Notes: generated from the sequence alone by a model not told the origin. Positions 33,562 to 42,856 are shown, counted from the first letter of the stretch. The stretch is DNA of 64,000 bases from Micromonospora inositola (GCF_900090285.1 NZ_LT607754.1:62001-126000); one strand, 5' to 3'. A program made the numbers and translations.

Positions 33562-35128
33562 GCGACAGCGCCAACGGCGGCGCCTGCCAGGCGGCGCCCA
33601 GCCGCTGGAGCAGGCCGTACTCCCGGCGGGGCTGGTCGACCTGCTCGCCGGCCAGGAACGCGATCACCCGGTCCTCCACCATCCGCTGGCCGATCAGGCC
33701 GCCATGGAACGCGGGCTGCTGGTAGACCGGGATGCGGCTGTACTCCCCCGGCGGCGCCTCGGCGGCGCTGACCGTGGGCAGGAAGGCGATCATCCGGACG
33801 CCCGGCACCGGGCAGAGCGTGCGGTTGCGGTAGAACGGCGCGCCGCTCAGCACCGAGCGCACGAACGGCTCGTCGGGGTCGTCCTTCACCGGATTGGGCA
33901 GGCTCGCCAGCCAGAACAGGGCGCGCAGCTCCCAGCCCGCCGCGACCCCCCAGCCCTGGTGCCCCGGGGGCGGGTAGTAGGTCCGCCCGGCCTGGACCAG
34001 CGGGCTGAACATCACCGCCGCGGTCACCGGGCCAGGGGGCAACAGCAACTTCTCCAGGTAGGTCCGGACCACCATGGCGCCCTCGCTCTGCCCGACCAGC
34101 GCCACCGGCCGGCCGGTACGCCGGTGCAGCGCGTCCACCTGGGCGGCGAGCAGGACGCTGCTGGAGTCGAGCGACCGGTGGGTCGCCGCCGGCGGGTACG
34201 GCAGGGGCCGACCACCCGCGTCCAGCCCCTGGTAGGAGAAGTGCTCGACCCGCGGGTCGGCGGGTGGTTCCCCGTCCCACTGCGAGTCGTGCCCGTCGAG
34301 GACGATCACCGCGTGGTTGACCCGGTCGGGCAGCCGTTCGGTGAGGACCGGCGGCCGCCATATCCCCGGCCCGGGGGCGGCGATCCCGATCAGCGACGGG
34401 GCCCAGACCGCCCCCGCCATGGTGAGGACGATGGCGATCGGGGCGACCGGCACCCGCGGCCAGCGGATCCGGGCCGGCAGCGCCGCGGCGGCCACGCTCC
34501 GTTGCCAGAGCAGCCCGTTCGCCACCCCGGCCAGGCCGGCCACCCCGACCGTCCACCAGCCGGGGGTGCTGGAGATCAGCGCGCCGGCCAGGGTCAGCAG
34601 CACGAAGTTCAGCGCCGACCAGCCGAACACCTCGATTGTCGGCAACCCCCGCCACCAGTTGGCCACGGCCCCGGCCCGTACGAGGAAGGGGGCGAGCACC
34701 AGCATCGGGCCCAGCGAGGCGAACAGGTACCAGGAGAGCGCCACCGCGGAGAAGGCGACGGAGAGCGCGGCCCACGGCGAGATGACCAGCATGGCCAGCG
34801 CCGCGACCTCCAGGTTGCGTCGCATCAGCCGGCCCCGGGAGGGGCGCGGTGTCCCCTCGGGCCAGGCCAGCGCGGTCAGCCCGGCGGAGAGCAGCCCCCG
34901 GGCCAGGGTGACGCCGAGCAGCCCGAGCACGAACGTGAGCCACGAGTCGTGGTAGACCAGCAGCCAACGCAGGTCGTGGTACGAGTCGTACGGCCAGACG
35001 GCGGTGACCTGCGGGGCGAGCCCGCGGGCGGCGTGCAGCCCGACGGCGACCAGCACCACCTCCTCGACCACCGCCGGCAGCCCGGCGAGGACGAGCAGTG
35101 CGACCGTCCGGCCCCGTGTCGATCCCAC
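33491..35128 (-). CDS. membrane protein with C-terminal alpha/beta-hydrolase domain
   Basis: A 545-aa protein with about eight N-terminal membrane helices (residues 10-270) and a C-terminal alpha/beta-hydrolase domain (about 290-520) with nucleophile elbow GQSEGAMVVRTYLEKL (Ser in GxSxG). VNHAVIVLDGHDSQWDG gives the first strand, and a His near FHGGLIGQRMVEDRV may complete the triad. The GTG at 35128 follows GGGGAGCGG. It diverges from the HerA operon; the 230-base gap between them shows nothing recognisable. Substrate unknown, perhaps a lipid or cell-envelope ester. Confidence 0.78.
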   Translation of the reverse strand: MGSTRGRTVALLVLAGLPAVVEEVVLVAVGLHAARGLAPQVTAVWPYDSYHDLRWLLVYHDSWLTFVLGLLGVTLARGLLSAGLTALAWPEGTPRPSRGRLMRRNLEVAALAMLVISPWAALSVAFSAVALSWYLFASLGPMLVLAPFLVRAGAVANWWRGLPTIEVFGWSALNFVLLTLAGALISSTPGWWTVGVAGLAGVANGLLWQRSVAAAALPARIRWPRVPVAPIAIVLTMAGAVWAPSLIGIAAPGPGIWRPPVLTERLPDRVNHAVIVLDGHDSQWDGEPPADPRVEHFSYQGLDAGGRPLPYPPAATHRSLDSSSVLLAAQVDALHRRTGRPVALVGQSEGAMVVRTYLEKLLLPPGPVTAAVMFSPLVQAGRTYYPPPGHQGWGVAAGWELRALFWLASLPNPVKDDPDEPFVRSVLSGAPFYRNRTLCPVPGVRMIAFLPTVSAAEAPPGEYSRIPVYQQPAFHGGLIGQRMVEDRVIAFLAGEQVDQPRREYGLLQRLGAAWQAPPLALSLNPVWSASREGDPARTGRVCEAR

Positions 35129-35358
35129 GTCCGCTCCCCGCTCCCCCCGGCCCCCTGCAGGATCTCGCGGATGACGCCCGGCCGGGGCGGGAATCGCGTC
35201 GCCGCCGACACGCGGTGTGGTTGGCCGACCCCGGTGCGCGAGGGGCGCGGAGGACCTCGGGTGGCGTCCGCCGCGTCGCGTGGCAACCTGTCGCATCCCT
35301 CGGGCAGGATGCACCACGTGTGCCGCGACCGAGACGACCAGCTGACCGGAGTCCGCCG

Positions 35359-37110
35359 ATGACCGACGACCCGCTCGACGGCCCCGGCGACGGGGTCGGC
35401 CGGGTGCTCGGCACCGCCGACGCCACCCCGCTGACGTTCTGGACCGCCGTCGCCCCCGGCAGCTACCTCCAGCTCGACGACGTGGTGGTCACCCGCCGCG
35501 AGCTGCCCGACCGGGAGCCGGTGACCATCGCCGGCGTGGTCACCCAGGTCCGCGCCCGGCATGAGGGCGCGCAGTTCGACTCCGACGTATTCGCCATCGC
35601 CGACGGGACGCTGCCCGCCCAGGTGCAGGAGGCCGCGGAGATCACCACCACCCGGGTCGACCCCGAGTTCTACGTGCCGCCCACCCCGGGGGCGGTCGTG
35701 CACCGGGCCGAGGGCGACGCCCGGGCCCGGGCTTTGCACTTCGACCGGATGGAACGGCGCATCCCGATGGGCATGGGCCGCGACGGCGTGCCGGTCTACC
35801 TCAACGCCGACTTCCTCGACGGCACCCGCGGCGCGCACGTCTCCATCTCCGGCATCTCCGGGGTGGCCACCAAGACCAGCTTCGCCACCTTCCTGCTCTA
35901 CTCGGTCTTCCGCTCCGGGGTGCTCGGCGGCGACGCGGTCAACGCCAAGGCGCTGATCTTCAACGTCAAGGGCGAGGACCTGCTCTTCCTCGACCACCCC
36001 AACACCCGGCTCGACGACGCCACCCGGGCCGGGTACGCGAAGCTCGGGCTGGACGCCGGCGCCTTCCCCGACGTGCGGGTGTACGCGCCGCCCCGGGTCG
36101 GCGACTCCTCCGGCACGCCGGACGTGAGCAGCCGGCTCACCGGCGTCGACAGCTTCTACTGGACACTCGCCGAGTTCTGCGCCGACCGGCTCCTGCCGTA
36201 CGTCTTCGCCGATGCCGACGACGAGCGCCAGCAGTACACGATGGTGGTCCACTCGGTGGCCGCCCACCTGGCCCGGTACGCCCAGCCCGCCGACGGCGGG
36301 GTCAGCCTGGACGGCGTCCGGCTGGGGTCGTACGCCGACCTGGTCGACCACATCGTCGAGCAGCTCAACGACGACGAGACCCGGTCCGAGTGGGCGGGCA
36401 GCGCGGTCGGGCTCGGCACCGTCAACGCGTTCGCCCGCCGGCTGATCGGCAGCAAGAAGGACCTGGGCCGGCTGCTCCGGGGTGACCTGGCCACCCGCCG
36501 CCCGCACTCGATCAACACCGCCGAGAGCGCCCAGGTCACCGTCGTCGACCTGCACAATCTCCCCGACCGGGCGCAGCGCTTCGTGGTCGGCGTGACGCTG
36601 AAGAGCGAGTTCGAGCGCAAGGAGAAGGCCGGCACGGCCAAGCCGCTGCTCTTCGTCGTCCTCGACGAGCTGAACAAGTACGCCCCCCGCGAGGGCTCCT
36701 CCCCGATCAAGGAGGTGCTGCTGGACATCGCCGAGCGGGGCCGCTCGCTCGGGGTGATCCTGGTCGGCGCCCAGCAGACGGCGAGCGAGGTGGAGCGCCG
36801 GATCGTGACCAACTCGGCGATCCGGGTGGTCGGCCGGCTCGACCCGGCCGAGGCGTCCCGCCCCGAGTACGGCTTCCTCCCGCCGGCCCAGCGGCAGCGG
36901 GCCCTGCTGGCCAAGCCCGGCACCATGTTCGTCAACCAGCCGGACATCCCGGTCCCGCTCTGTTTGGAGTTCCCCTTCCCGGCCTGGGCGACCCGGGTCT
37001 CCGAGGCCGGCCGGGCGCCGTCGGAGACGCTGCGTTCGATCACCCAGTCGGCCGACCCGTTCGCCGTGGTCGGCTCCGGCGCCGCCACCGACGACGACAT
37101 CCCGTTCTGA
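35359..37110 (+). CDS. herA: HerA-type DNA-translocating ATPase
   Basis: A 583-aa HerA/FtsK-superfamily ATPase. An N-terminal HAS-barrel-like beta region (residues about 30-110) is followed by the ATPase: P-loop GISGVATKTSFATFLLYS (about 168-185; the usual GxGKS is altered to VATKTS), Walker B LLFVVLDELNKYAP, the sensor Gln in LVGAQQTASEVE, and arginine-rich NSAIRVVGRLD. In archaea HerA is a hexameric translocase that loads NurA for 5'-strand resection with Mre11-Rad50. It heads an operon with sbcD, sbcC and a NurA-like gene, which fixes the assignment. The ATG at 35359 starts the homology. The family also includes phage-defence HerA proteins. Confidence 0.85.
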   Translation: MTDDPLDGPGDGVGRVLGTADATPLTFWTAVAPGSYLQLDDVVVTRRELPDREPVTIAGVVTQVRARHEGAQFDSDVFAIADGTLPAQVQEAAEITTTRVDPEFYVPPTPGAVVHRAEGDARARALHFDRMERRIPMGMGRDGVPVYLNADFLDGTRGAHVSISGISGVATKTSFATFLLYSVFRSGVLGGDAVNAKALIFNVKGEDLLFLDHPNTRLDDATRAGYAKLGLDAGAFPDVRVYAPPRVGDSSGTPDVSSRLTGVDSFYWTLAEFCADRLLPYVFADADDERQQYTMVVHSVAAHLARYAQPADGGVSLDGVRLGSYADLVDHIVEQLNDDETRSEWAGSAVGLGTVNAFARRLIGSKKDLGRLLRGDLATRRPHSINTAESAQVTVVDLHNLPDRAQRFVVGVTLKSEFERKEKAGTAKPLLFVVLDELNKYAPREGSSPIKEVLLDIAERGRSLGVILVGAQQTASEVERRIVTNSAIRVVGRLDPAEASRPEYGFLPPAQRQRALLAKPGTMFVNQPDIPVPLCLEFPFPAWATRVSEAGRAPSETLRSITQSADPFAVVGSGAATDDDIPF

Positions 37111-37122
37111 GGCGGTCCACCG

Positions 37123-37181
37123 GTGAGCGCGAGGAGTGCAGCGAAGCGGAGCCCCGCAGTCGCGAACGAAAGGCCAGCACT
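37123..37181 (+). repeat. 59-bp junction repeat, single copy before sbcD
   Basis: Begins GTGAGCGCGAGGAGTGCAGC and ends just before the sbcD GTG at 37182. It differs from the sbcC-nurA copies at a few bases (GAAGCG for GCAGCG, GGCCAGCACT at the end). It provides a GAAAGG ribosome-binding site about seven bases before the GTG. Confidence 0.9.
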
Positions 37182-38330
37182 GTGAAGATCCTGCACACCT
37201 CCGACTGGCACGTCGGCAAGGTCCTCAAGGGACGGTCCCGGGCCGAGGAGCACAAGCAGGTGCTGGCCCAGGTGATCGAGATCGCCCGGGCCGAGCGCCC
37301 CGACCTGGTCATCGTGGCCGGCGACCTGTACGACACCGCCGCGCCCACCCCGGAGGCGACCCGGCTGGTGACCCGGGCGCTGACCGCGCTGAGGCGCACC
37401 GGCGCGGACGTGGTGGCGATCGGCGGCAACCACGACAACGGGCAGGCCCTGGACGCGCTGCGCCCCTGGGCCGAGGCGGCCGGCATCACCCTGCGCGGCG
37501 GCGTCCGGGACAATCCGGCCGAGCACATCATCGACGGCGTCACCGCCGACGGGGAGCGCTGGCAGCTCGCCGCGCTGCCCTTCCTCTCCCAGCGGTACGC
37601 CGTCCGCGCGGTGGAGATGTACGAGCTGACCGCCGCCGAGGCCAACCAGACGTACGCCGACCACCTCGGCCGGGTGCTCGCCCGGCTCACCGAGGGCTTC
37701 ACCGAGCCCGACCGGGTGCACCTGGTCACCGCCCACCTGACCGTGGTCGGGGCGAGCACCGGCGGCGGCGAGCGGGACGCGCACACCGTCCTCGGGTACG
37801 CCGTGCCAGCCACCGTCTTCCCGGGCACCGCGCACTACGTGGCGCTCGGTCACCTGCACCGCTCCCAGCGGGTCATCGGCCCCTGCCCGGTGCGCTACAG
37901 CGGCAGCCCGCTGGCGGTCGACTTCGGCGAGCAGGAGAACGTCGGCTCGGTGACCATCGTCGAGGTGACCGCCCGGACCGCCGCCCGGATCCGGGAGGTG
38001 CCGGTGCCGGGGGCGACCCCGCTGCGCACCGTGCGGGGCACCCTGGCCCAGCTCGCGGAGATCGAGGCGCCGGAGGGCTGGCTGCGGGTCTACGTCCGCG
38101 AGCAGCCCCGCGCCGGGCTGCGCGAGGAGGTGCAGGAGCTGCTTCCCGGCGCGCTGGAGATCCGGATCGACCCGGAGCTGGTCCCGGCGCCCGGCAGCGG
38201 CACCCGCACCGCCCAGCGGGCCGGCCGGTCGCCGCGCGAGCTCTTCGCCGACTACCTGGGCAGCCGCGGGCACGCCGACGAGGGCGTCCAGGAGCTCTTC
38301 GACGAGCTCCTCGAGGAGGTCGACCGCTGA
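37182..38330 (+). CDS. sbcD: SbcD/Mre11 nuclease subunit
   Basis: A 382-aa calcineurin-like phosphoesterase with all Mre11 motifs: HTSDWHVGK, VVAGDLYDTAAP, GGNHDNGQ, LVTAHLTVVG and ALGHLHRSQ (two-metal site). It is the nuclease of the SbcCD/Mre11-Rad50 complex, which trims hairpins and protein-blocked DNA ends. The GTG start is set by the end of the preceding 59-bp repeat and its GAAAGG. Its stop overlaps the sbcC ATG (TGATG), as in a tightly coupled pair. Confidence 0.95.
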   Translation: MKILHTSDWHVGKVLKGRSRAEEHKQVLAQVIEIARAERPDLVIVAGDLYDTAAPTPEATRLVTRALTALRRTGADVVAIGGNHDNGQALDALRPWAEAAGITLRGGVRDNPAEHIIDGVTADGERWQLAALPFLSQRYAVRAVEMYELTAAEANQTYADHLGRVLARLTEGFTEPDRVHLVTAHLTVVGASTGGGERDAHTVLGYAVPATVFPGTAHYVALGHLHRSQRVIGPCPVRYSGSPLAVDFGEQENVGSVTIVEVTARTAARIREVPVPGATPLRTVRGTLAQLAEIEAPEGWLRVYVREQPRAGLREEVQELLPGALEIRIDPELVPAPGSGTRTAQRAGRSPRELFADYLGSRGHADEGVQELFDELLEEVDR

Positions 38331-40804
38331 TGCGCCCGATCCGGCTGGACATGGCGGGCTTCACCGTCTTCCGCGAGGAGACCACCGTCGACTTCACCGA
38401 CGCCGACTTCTTCGTGCTGGTCGGGCCGACCGGCTCCGGCAAGTCCACGGTGCTCGACGCGATCTGCTTCGCCCTCTACGGCACCGTGCCGCGGTGGGGC
38501 GGGACCCGGGGCCTGGCCAACGCGCTCGCCCCGTCGGCCACCGAGGCCCGGGTCCGGCTGGTCTTCGAGTCCGCCGGCGACCGGTACGTCGCCACCCGGG
38601 TGGTCCGCCGGGACGGCCGGGGCGCGGTCAAGACCGCCAACGCCGGGTTGCAGCTCATGCCCGCCGGCTTCGACGTGACCAAGCTCGACACCGGGCTCAG
38701 CCCGGACGACCTCGGCGAGGTGGTCGCCGGCACCCCCGCCGAGATGGAGGACGCGGTCCTCGAGGCGGTCGGGCTGCCGTACGAGCAGTTCACCTCCTGC
38801 GTGGTGCTGCCGCAGGGGCAGTTCGCCGACTTCCTGCACGCCAAGCCCGCCACCCGGCAGCAGATCCTGGTCAACCTGCTCGGCCTCGGCGTCTACGAGG
38901 AGGTGCAGAAGAAGGCCACCGAACGCGCCGGGCAGGCCGAGGCGAAGCTGGAGGCCGTGGACCGGATGCTCGCCGGGCTCGCCGCCGTCGACGACGAGAC
39001 GGTGGCCGGGGCGCAGGCGCAGGTCGACCGGATGCGGGAGCTGGCCGGGGCGGTGGCGACGGCCGTACCGGAGCTGGAGGGGGCGCGGGCCACGGCGCGG
39101 GAGGTGGCGGCGGCGCTCGCCGCGCTCGACGCGGAGCTGGCCGTGCTGGCCGGGGTGCGGGCGCCGGACGGGATCGCCGAGCTGGCCCGGGCGGTGACCA
39201 CGGCGCGGGCCGCGGCCGACGAGGAGGTCGCCGCGGTGGCGCTCGCCGAGGAGCGGGAGGAGAAGCTGCGCGGCGAGCTGACCGCGGCCGGCGACGAGAG
39301 CGCGCTGCGCCTGCTGCTGAAGGCGCACGCCGACCGGGACCGGCTGACCGCCGAGGCGGACACGGTCCGGGCGGCGGTGAACGCGGCGCAGGCCGAACAC
39401 GACGCGGCGGCGCGGGCCCTGGCCGAGGCACGGGCCGCGGCCGAGCGGGCGGACGCGGAGCTGGAGGCGGCGTTCCGGGCGCACGAGGAGGCCAAGGCCA
39501 CCGACCAGGCCGTGGCGCTGCGAGCGCACCTGGTCGACGGCGGGCCCTGCCCGGTCTGCGAGCAGGTGGTGCCCCGGGTGCCGGCGGTGCCGGCCGGTTC
39601 GGCGGTGGCCCGGGCCACCGCCGCGGGGAAGGCGGCCCGGGCCGCCAGCGAGGCGGCGAAGCGGCCGGTGCAGGAGCACGACGCGGCCGCCCGCGACCTG
39701 GACCGGATGCTGCTGCGCGCCCACGCCGAGCACGACCAGCTGCGGGCCCGGCTGGTCGAGCTGGACGACCAGCTCGCCGCCGCCGCCGCGCCGGCCGCGC
39801 TGCGGGCGGCCTTGGACGAGCACGCCCGGCTGCGCCGGGCACTGGAGGAGGCGGCGACCGCGGTGCGCGCCGGACGGGACGCCGCCCGGCGGGCCCGGGG
39901 CGCGCTGGACGGCGCCGAGGAGCGGCTGCGCCGGGCGTGGCGCGACTTCGACACAGCCCGGGACCGGCTCGCCCGGTTCGGGCCGCCGGCCGCCGACCGC
40001 GACGACGTGGCCGCCGCGTGGGCCGCCCTGGCCGGGTGGGCCGGCGGGGAGGCCGACCGGCGGCGGGCCGACCGCGGCGGACTGGTCGACTCGGTCGCCG
40101 CGGCCCGGGCGGCGGCGGCCGAGGTGGAGGACCGCATCGCCGCCCTCTTCACCGCCGCCGGCCTGGCCGTCGCCGACGACCCGGACCGGGCCGCCGCGGT
40201 GGCGGTGGAGCGCGCCGAGGCCGAGCTGCGCCGGCTGGTCGAGCGGCGCGAGCAGGCCGTCGAGCTGCGCGAGCAGCGGGCCGGCCACGAGCGGGAGGCC
40301 CGGGTCGCCCGGGCCCTGGCCGGGCACCTGCGGGCCAACAACTTCGAGCGCTGGCTGCTGGCCGAGGCGTTGGACCTGCTGGTCGACGGCGCGTCGCGGA
40401 TCCTGCGGGAACTCTCCGGCGGCCAGTACGACCTGGTGCACGACAAGGGCGAGTTCTTCGTGGTCGACCACCACGACGCCGGGCTGCGGCGGGGTGTGCG
40501 CACCCTCTCCGGCGGGGAGACGTTCCAGGCCTCGCTCGCGCTGGCGCTGGCGCTGTCCGAGCAGCTGGCCGGGATGTCGACCACCGCGGCCAGCCTGGAG
40601 TCGATCGTCCTCGACGAGGGCTTCGGCACGCTGGACGCGGCCACCCTGGACACCGTCGCGGCGACCCTGGAGAGCCTGGCCGCCCGCGGCGACCGGATGG
40701 TCGGCGTGGTCACCCATGTGCCGGCCCTCGCGGAGCGGATCCCGGTCCGCTACGAGGTCCGCAAGGACGCCCGCACGGCCCGCGTCGAACGGACCGGCCT
40801 GTGA
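38330..40804 (+). CDS. sbcC: SbcC/Rad50 SMC-type ATPase
   Basis: An 824-aa ABC-type ATPase with a split head. The N-terminal Walker A is GPTGSGKSTVLDAICFALYG. Two long Ala/Arg/Glu-rich coiled coils flank the zinc hook CPVC (GGPCPVCEQVVP, about residues 404-407). The C-terminal lobe has signature LSGGETFQASLAL and Walker B LESIVLDEGFGTLD. It is partner of SbcD. It is a little shorter than E. coli SbcC, as usual for actinobacteria. The stop TGA is embedded in the GTGA that opens the first of four 59-bp repeats; without them the same GTGA would be the nurA start. Confidence 0.95.
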   Translation: MRPIRLDMAGFTVFREETTVDFTDADFFVLVGPTGSGKSTVLDAICFALYGTVPRWGGTRGLANALAPSATEARVRLVFESAGDRYVATRVVRRDGRGAVKTANAGLQLMPAGFDVTKLDTGLSPDDLGEVVAGTPAEMEDAVLEAVGLPYEQFTSCVVLPQGQFADFLHAKPATRQQILVNLLGLGVYEEVQKKATERAGQAEAKLEAVDRMLAGLAAVDDETVAGAQAQVDRMRELAGAVATAVPELEGARATAREVAAALAALDAELAVLAGVRAPDGIAELARAVTTARAAADEEVAAVALAEEREEKLRGELTAAGDESALRLLLKAHADRDRLTAEADTVRAAVNAAQAEHDAAARALAEARAAAERADAELEAAFRAHEEAKATDQAVALRAHLVDGGPCPVCEQVVPRVPAVPAGSAVARATAAGKAARAASEAAKRPVQEHDAAARDLDRMLLRAHAEHDQLRARLVELDDQLAAAAAPAALRAALDEHARLRRALEEAATAVRAGRDAARRARGALDGAEERLRRAWRDFDTARDRLARFGPPAADRDDVAAAWAALAGWAGGEADRRRADRGGLVDSVAAARAAAAEVEDRIAALFTAAGLAVADDPDRAAAVAVERAEAELRRLVERREQAVELREQRAGHEREARVARALAGHLRANNFERWLLAEALDLLVDGASRILRELSGGQYDLVHDKGEFFVVDHHDAGLRRGVRTLSGGETFQASLALALALSEQLAGMSTTAASLESIVLDEGFGTLDAATLDTVAATLESLAARGDRMVGVVTHVPALAERIPVRYEVRKDARTARVERTGL

Positions 40805-41036
40805 GCGCGAGGAGTGCAGCGCAGCGGAGCCCCGCAGTCGCGAACGAAAGGGCGGCCCTGTGAGCGCGAGGAGTGCAGCGCAGCGGAGCCCCGCAGTCGC
40901 GAACGAAAGGGCGGCCCTGTGAGCGCGAGGAGTGCAGCGCAGCGGAGCCCCGCAGTCGCGAACGAAAGGGCGGCCCTGTGAGCGCGAGGAGTGCAGCGCA
41001 GCGGAGCCCCGCAGTCGCGAACGAAAGGGCGGCGCT
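40801..41036 (+). repeat. four tandem 59-bp repeats between sbcC and nurA
   Basis: Units start with GTGAGCGCGAGG at 40801, 40860, 40919 and 40978 (exact period 59). Units 1-3 are identical; unit 4 has one change near its end (GGCGCTG for GGCCCTG). Each ends with GAAAGG then about seven bases before the next GTG, so each carries a ribosome-binding site and a start codon. 59 is not a multiple of three, so successive units are in different frames. Confidence 0.97.
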
Positions 41037-41999
41037 GTGAGCGAGGCCCGGTTCTTCGTCGACGCCTGGGACCCGGCGTACGGTGCCTCGTTCGAGGCGT
41101 CGGCCGGCGGCCCGGCGGCGCCGAGCAGCGCGCAGGTCGACCCGGACGTGGAGCTGCCGGCGACGGACTGGCGGGCGATCGGGGCCCGCCGGGACCTGCC
41201 CGCCCCGGACGTGGTGCTGCTCGTCGACGGGGTACGCCGGATCGACGCCAGCGTCTGGACGGCCGAGGACGACGGCGGGTCGTTCCCCGGCATCGCCGCC
41301 TCGTACGCGGCCGGGGTGGTCCGCTGCGACCTGGAGCGCGGCGCGGCGGAGCTGGCCGGCGCCCGCGTCGGCCGGGGCCTCTTCACCGCCAGCCCGTCCG
41401 CCCAGGACGTGGTGGCCGGCCGGATCCACTACCCGGTGCACCGGGTCGGCGGCACCGGTGAGCTGAGCAAGCTCCCGGCGGCGGTGCAGGGCCCGCTGAC
41501 CGCGCTGGAGGTGGCGGTCTCCGACGCCGCCCGGGTCGACGGTGACCTGCTGGTGGTGGACGGTCCGCTGCGCAGCCGCCGGCAGCTGCCGCGCACGCTG
41601 GGCTACATCAAGACCCAGCACAGCCAGTACCTGGACGCCCGGCTGACCGCGGTGGTGACCGGGCTGGCCCCGGGCCAGCGCTCCCCGGTGTTCCGGCTCG
41701 GCACCGCCTGGGGCGGCTACTCGTGGTACCTGCGGCTGCCGGTGGCGGCCGGCGCGCCCTGGGCCGGCATCGTGCGGATGGAGTGCTCCGCCGAGCTGAC
41801 CGAGGCGGAGGCGATCGGCCTGGCCGACCTCTCCCTGGTCACCCTGCCCCGGTTCGCCTCCACCCCGTACAAGGACCCGCGCGCGCCGCAGAACCTCGTC
41901 CCCATCGCCGGATTGGAGCGCCGGCTGCGCGGGCTGCTGGGCGACGCCCGCCTGCTGCACCGGGTGCTGATCGCGGCGGCCCGCGGGATCCCGCGCTGA
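41037..41999 (+). CDS. nurA: NurA-like nuclease
   Basis: A 320-aa protein with the NurA RNase-H-like core. VVLLVDGVRRIDA (Asp64) is motif I, LLVVDGPLRSR is the second acidic motif, and TLGYIKTQHSQYLDA the basic/GYIK motif; SWYLRLP and the C-terminal VECS-like MECSAELTEAEA complete the pattern. In archaea NurA is the 5'-3' nuclease driven by HerA. Operon position after herA-sbcD-sbcC supports the call strongly; sequence alone is moderate. The GTG start follows the fourth repeat. Its stop overlaps the next gene's ATG by one base (TGATG). Confidence 0.78.
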   Translation: MSEARFFVDAWDPAYGASFEASAGGPAAPSSAQVDPDVELPATDWRAIGARRDLPAPDVVLLVDGVRRIDASVWTAEDDGGSFPGIAASYAAGVVRCDLERGAAELAGARVGRGLFTASPSAQDVVAGRIHYPVHRVGGTGELSKLPAAVQGPLTALEVAVSDAARVDGDLLVVDGPLRSRRQLPRTLGYIKTQHSQYLDARLTAVVTGLAPGQRSPVFRLGTAWGGYSWYLRLPVAAGAPWAGIVRMECSAELTEAEAIGLADLSLVTLPRFASTPYKDPRAPQNLVPIAGLERRLRGLLGDARLLHRVLIAAARGIPR

Positions 42000-42856
42000 T
42001 GGGCCGCCGACGCGACGCCGACCGGGTGGTCGAGCAGGTCGACACCGGGCAGGCCGAGCTGCTGCCGGATCCGGACCGGCCGGGCTCGTGGACGTTGCTC
42101 CTCGACGGCGCGCCGCAGTCGCATGTGGACCTCACCGACCCGACCCACCTGGAGTTCGAGTACGTCCGGCGGCTGGCCGCCGCGCTGGACCTGATCGCCC
42201 CGCCCGGCAACCCGCTGCGGGTGCTGCACCTCGGCGGCGGCGCGCTGACCCTGCCCCGGTACGTCACCGCGACCCGGCCCGGCTCGACCCAGCGGGTGTC
42301 CGAAGTGGACGGCGCCCTGGTCGAACTGGTCCGGCGGGCGCTGCCCTGGCCCACCGATCCCCGGCTCCGGGTCCGGGTGGCCGACGCCCGGGCCACCCTG
42401 ACCGCCAGCCGGGACGCCAGCTACGACGTGGTGGTCGCGGACGTCTTCGCCGGCGCCCGCACCCCGGCCCACCTGACCTCGGTGGAGTACGCCGGCGAGG
42501 TGGCCCGGGTGCTTCGGCCGGACGGCTGGTACCTGGCCAACATCGCCGACGGCCCGCCGCTGCGGCACGCCCGGGCCCAGGTCGCCACGGTCCGCTCGGT
42601 GCTGCCCCGGGCCTGCCTGGTCGGCGACGCGGCGGTGTTGCGCGGGCGGCGCTACGGCAACCTGGTGCTGGTGGCCGGCCGGGTCGAGCCGCCTGTGCCG
42701 GAGCTGACCCGGCGGGCCGCCGGCGACTGGTTCCCCGGCCGGGTGCTGGCCGGCGAGGACCTGGACCGGTTCGCCGGCGGCGCCGGCGTGGTGCGCGACG
42801 CGGACGCCACCGCCTCCACCCCACCACCGCCCGGAATTTTTTCCGTGCGCCGTTGA
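41999..42856 (+). CDS. spermidine synthase-like SAM-dependent protein
   Basis: A 285-aa Rossmann protein. LRVLHLGGGALTLPRYVTATRPGS is the nucleotide loop of the spermidine synthase family, RVSEVDGALVELVRRAL the acidic strand end and YDVVVADVFAGARTPAHLTSVEYAGEVARVL the active-site block. The polyamine-site Asp-Ala pair is changed, so it may be a methyltransferase or orphan. The ATG overlaps the nurA stop. This co-transcription with the resection operon may be incidental or meaningful; no known role links the two. Confidence 0.85.
   Translation: MGRRRDADRVVEQVDTGQAELLPDPDRPGSWTLLLDGAPQSHVDLTDPTHLEFEYVRRLAAALDLIAPPGNPLRVLHLGGGALTLPRYVTATRPGSTQRVSEVDGALVELVRRALPWPTDPRLRVRVADARATLTASRDASYDVVVADVFAGARTPAHLTSVEYAGEVARVLRPDGWYLANIADGPPLRHARAQVATVRSVLPRACLVGDAAVLRGRRYGNLVLVAGRVEPPVPELTRRAAGDWFPGRVLAGEDLDRFAGGAGVVRDADATASTPPPPGIFSVRR

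Noticed and set aside
40801..41036. CRISPR-like array
   Set aside because: Units are directly adjacent with no variable spacers, are 59 bases long, encode starts and have no cas genes nearby. It is a tandem repeat.
35359..41999. Anti-phage HerA-nuclease defence cluster
   Set aside because: Gene content is the housekeeping resection set (Mre11/Rad50 with NurA), with no SIR2, DUF4297 or other defence effector and no neighbouring defence genes. A repair role fits better, though defence cannot be excluded.
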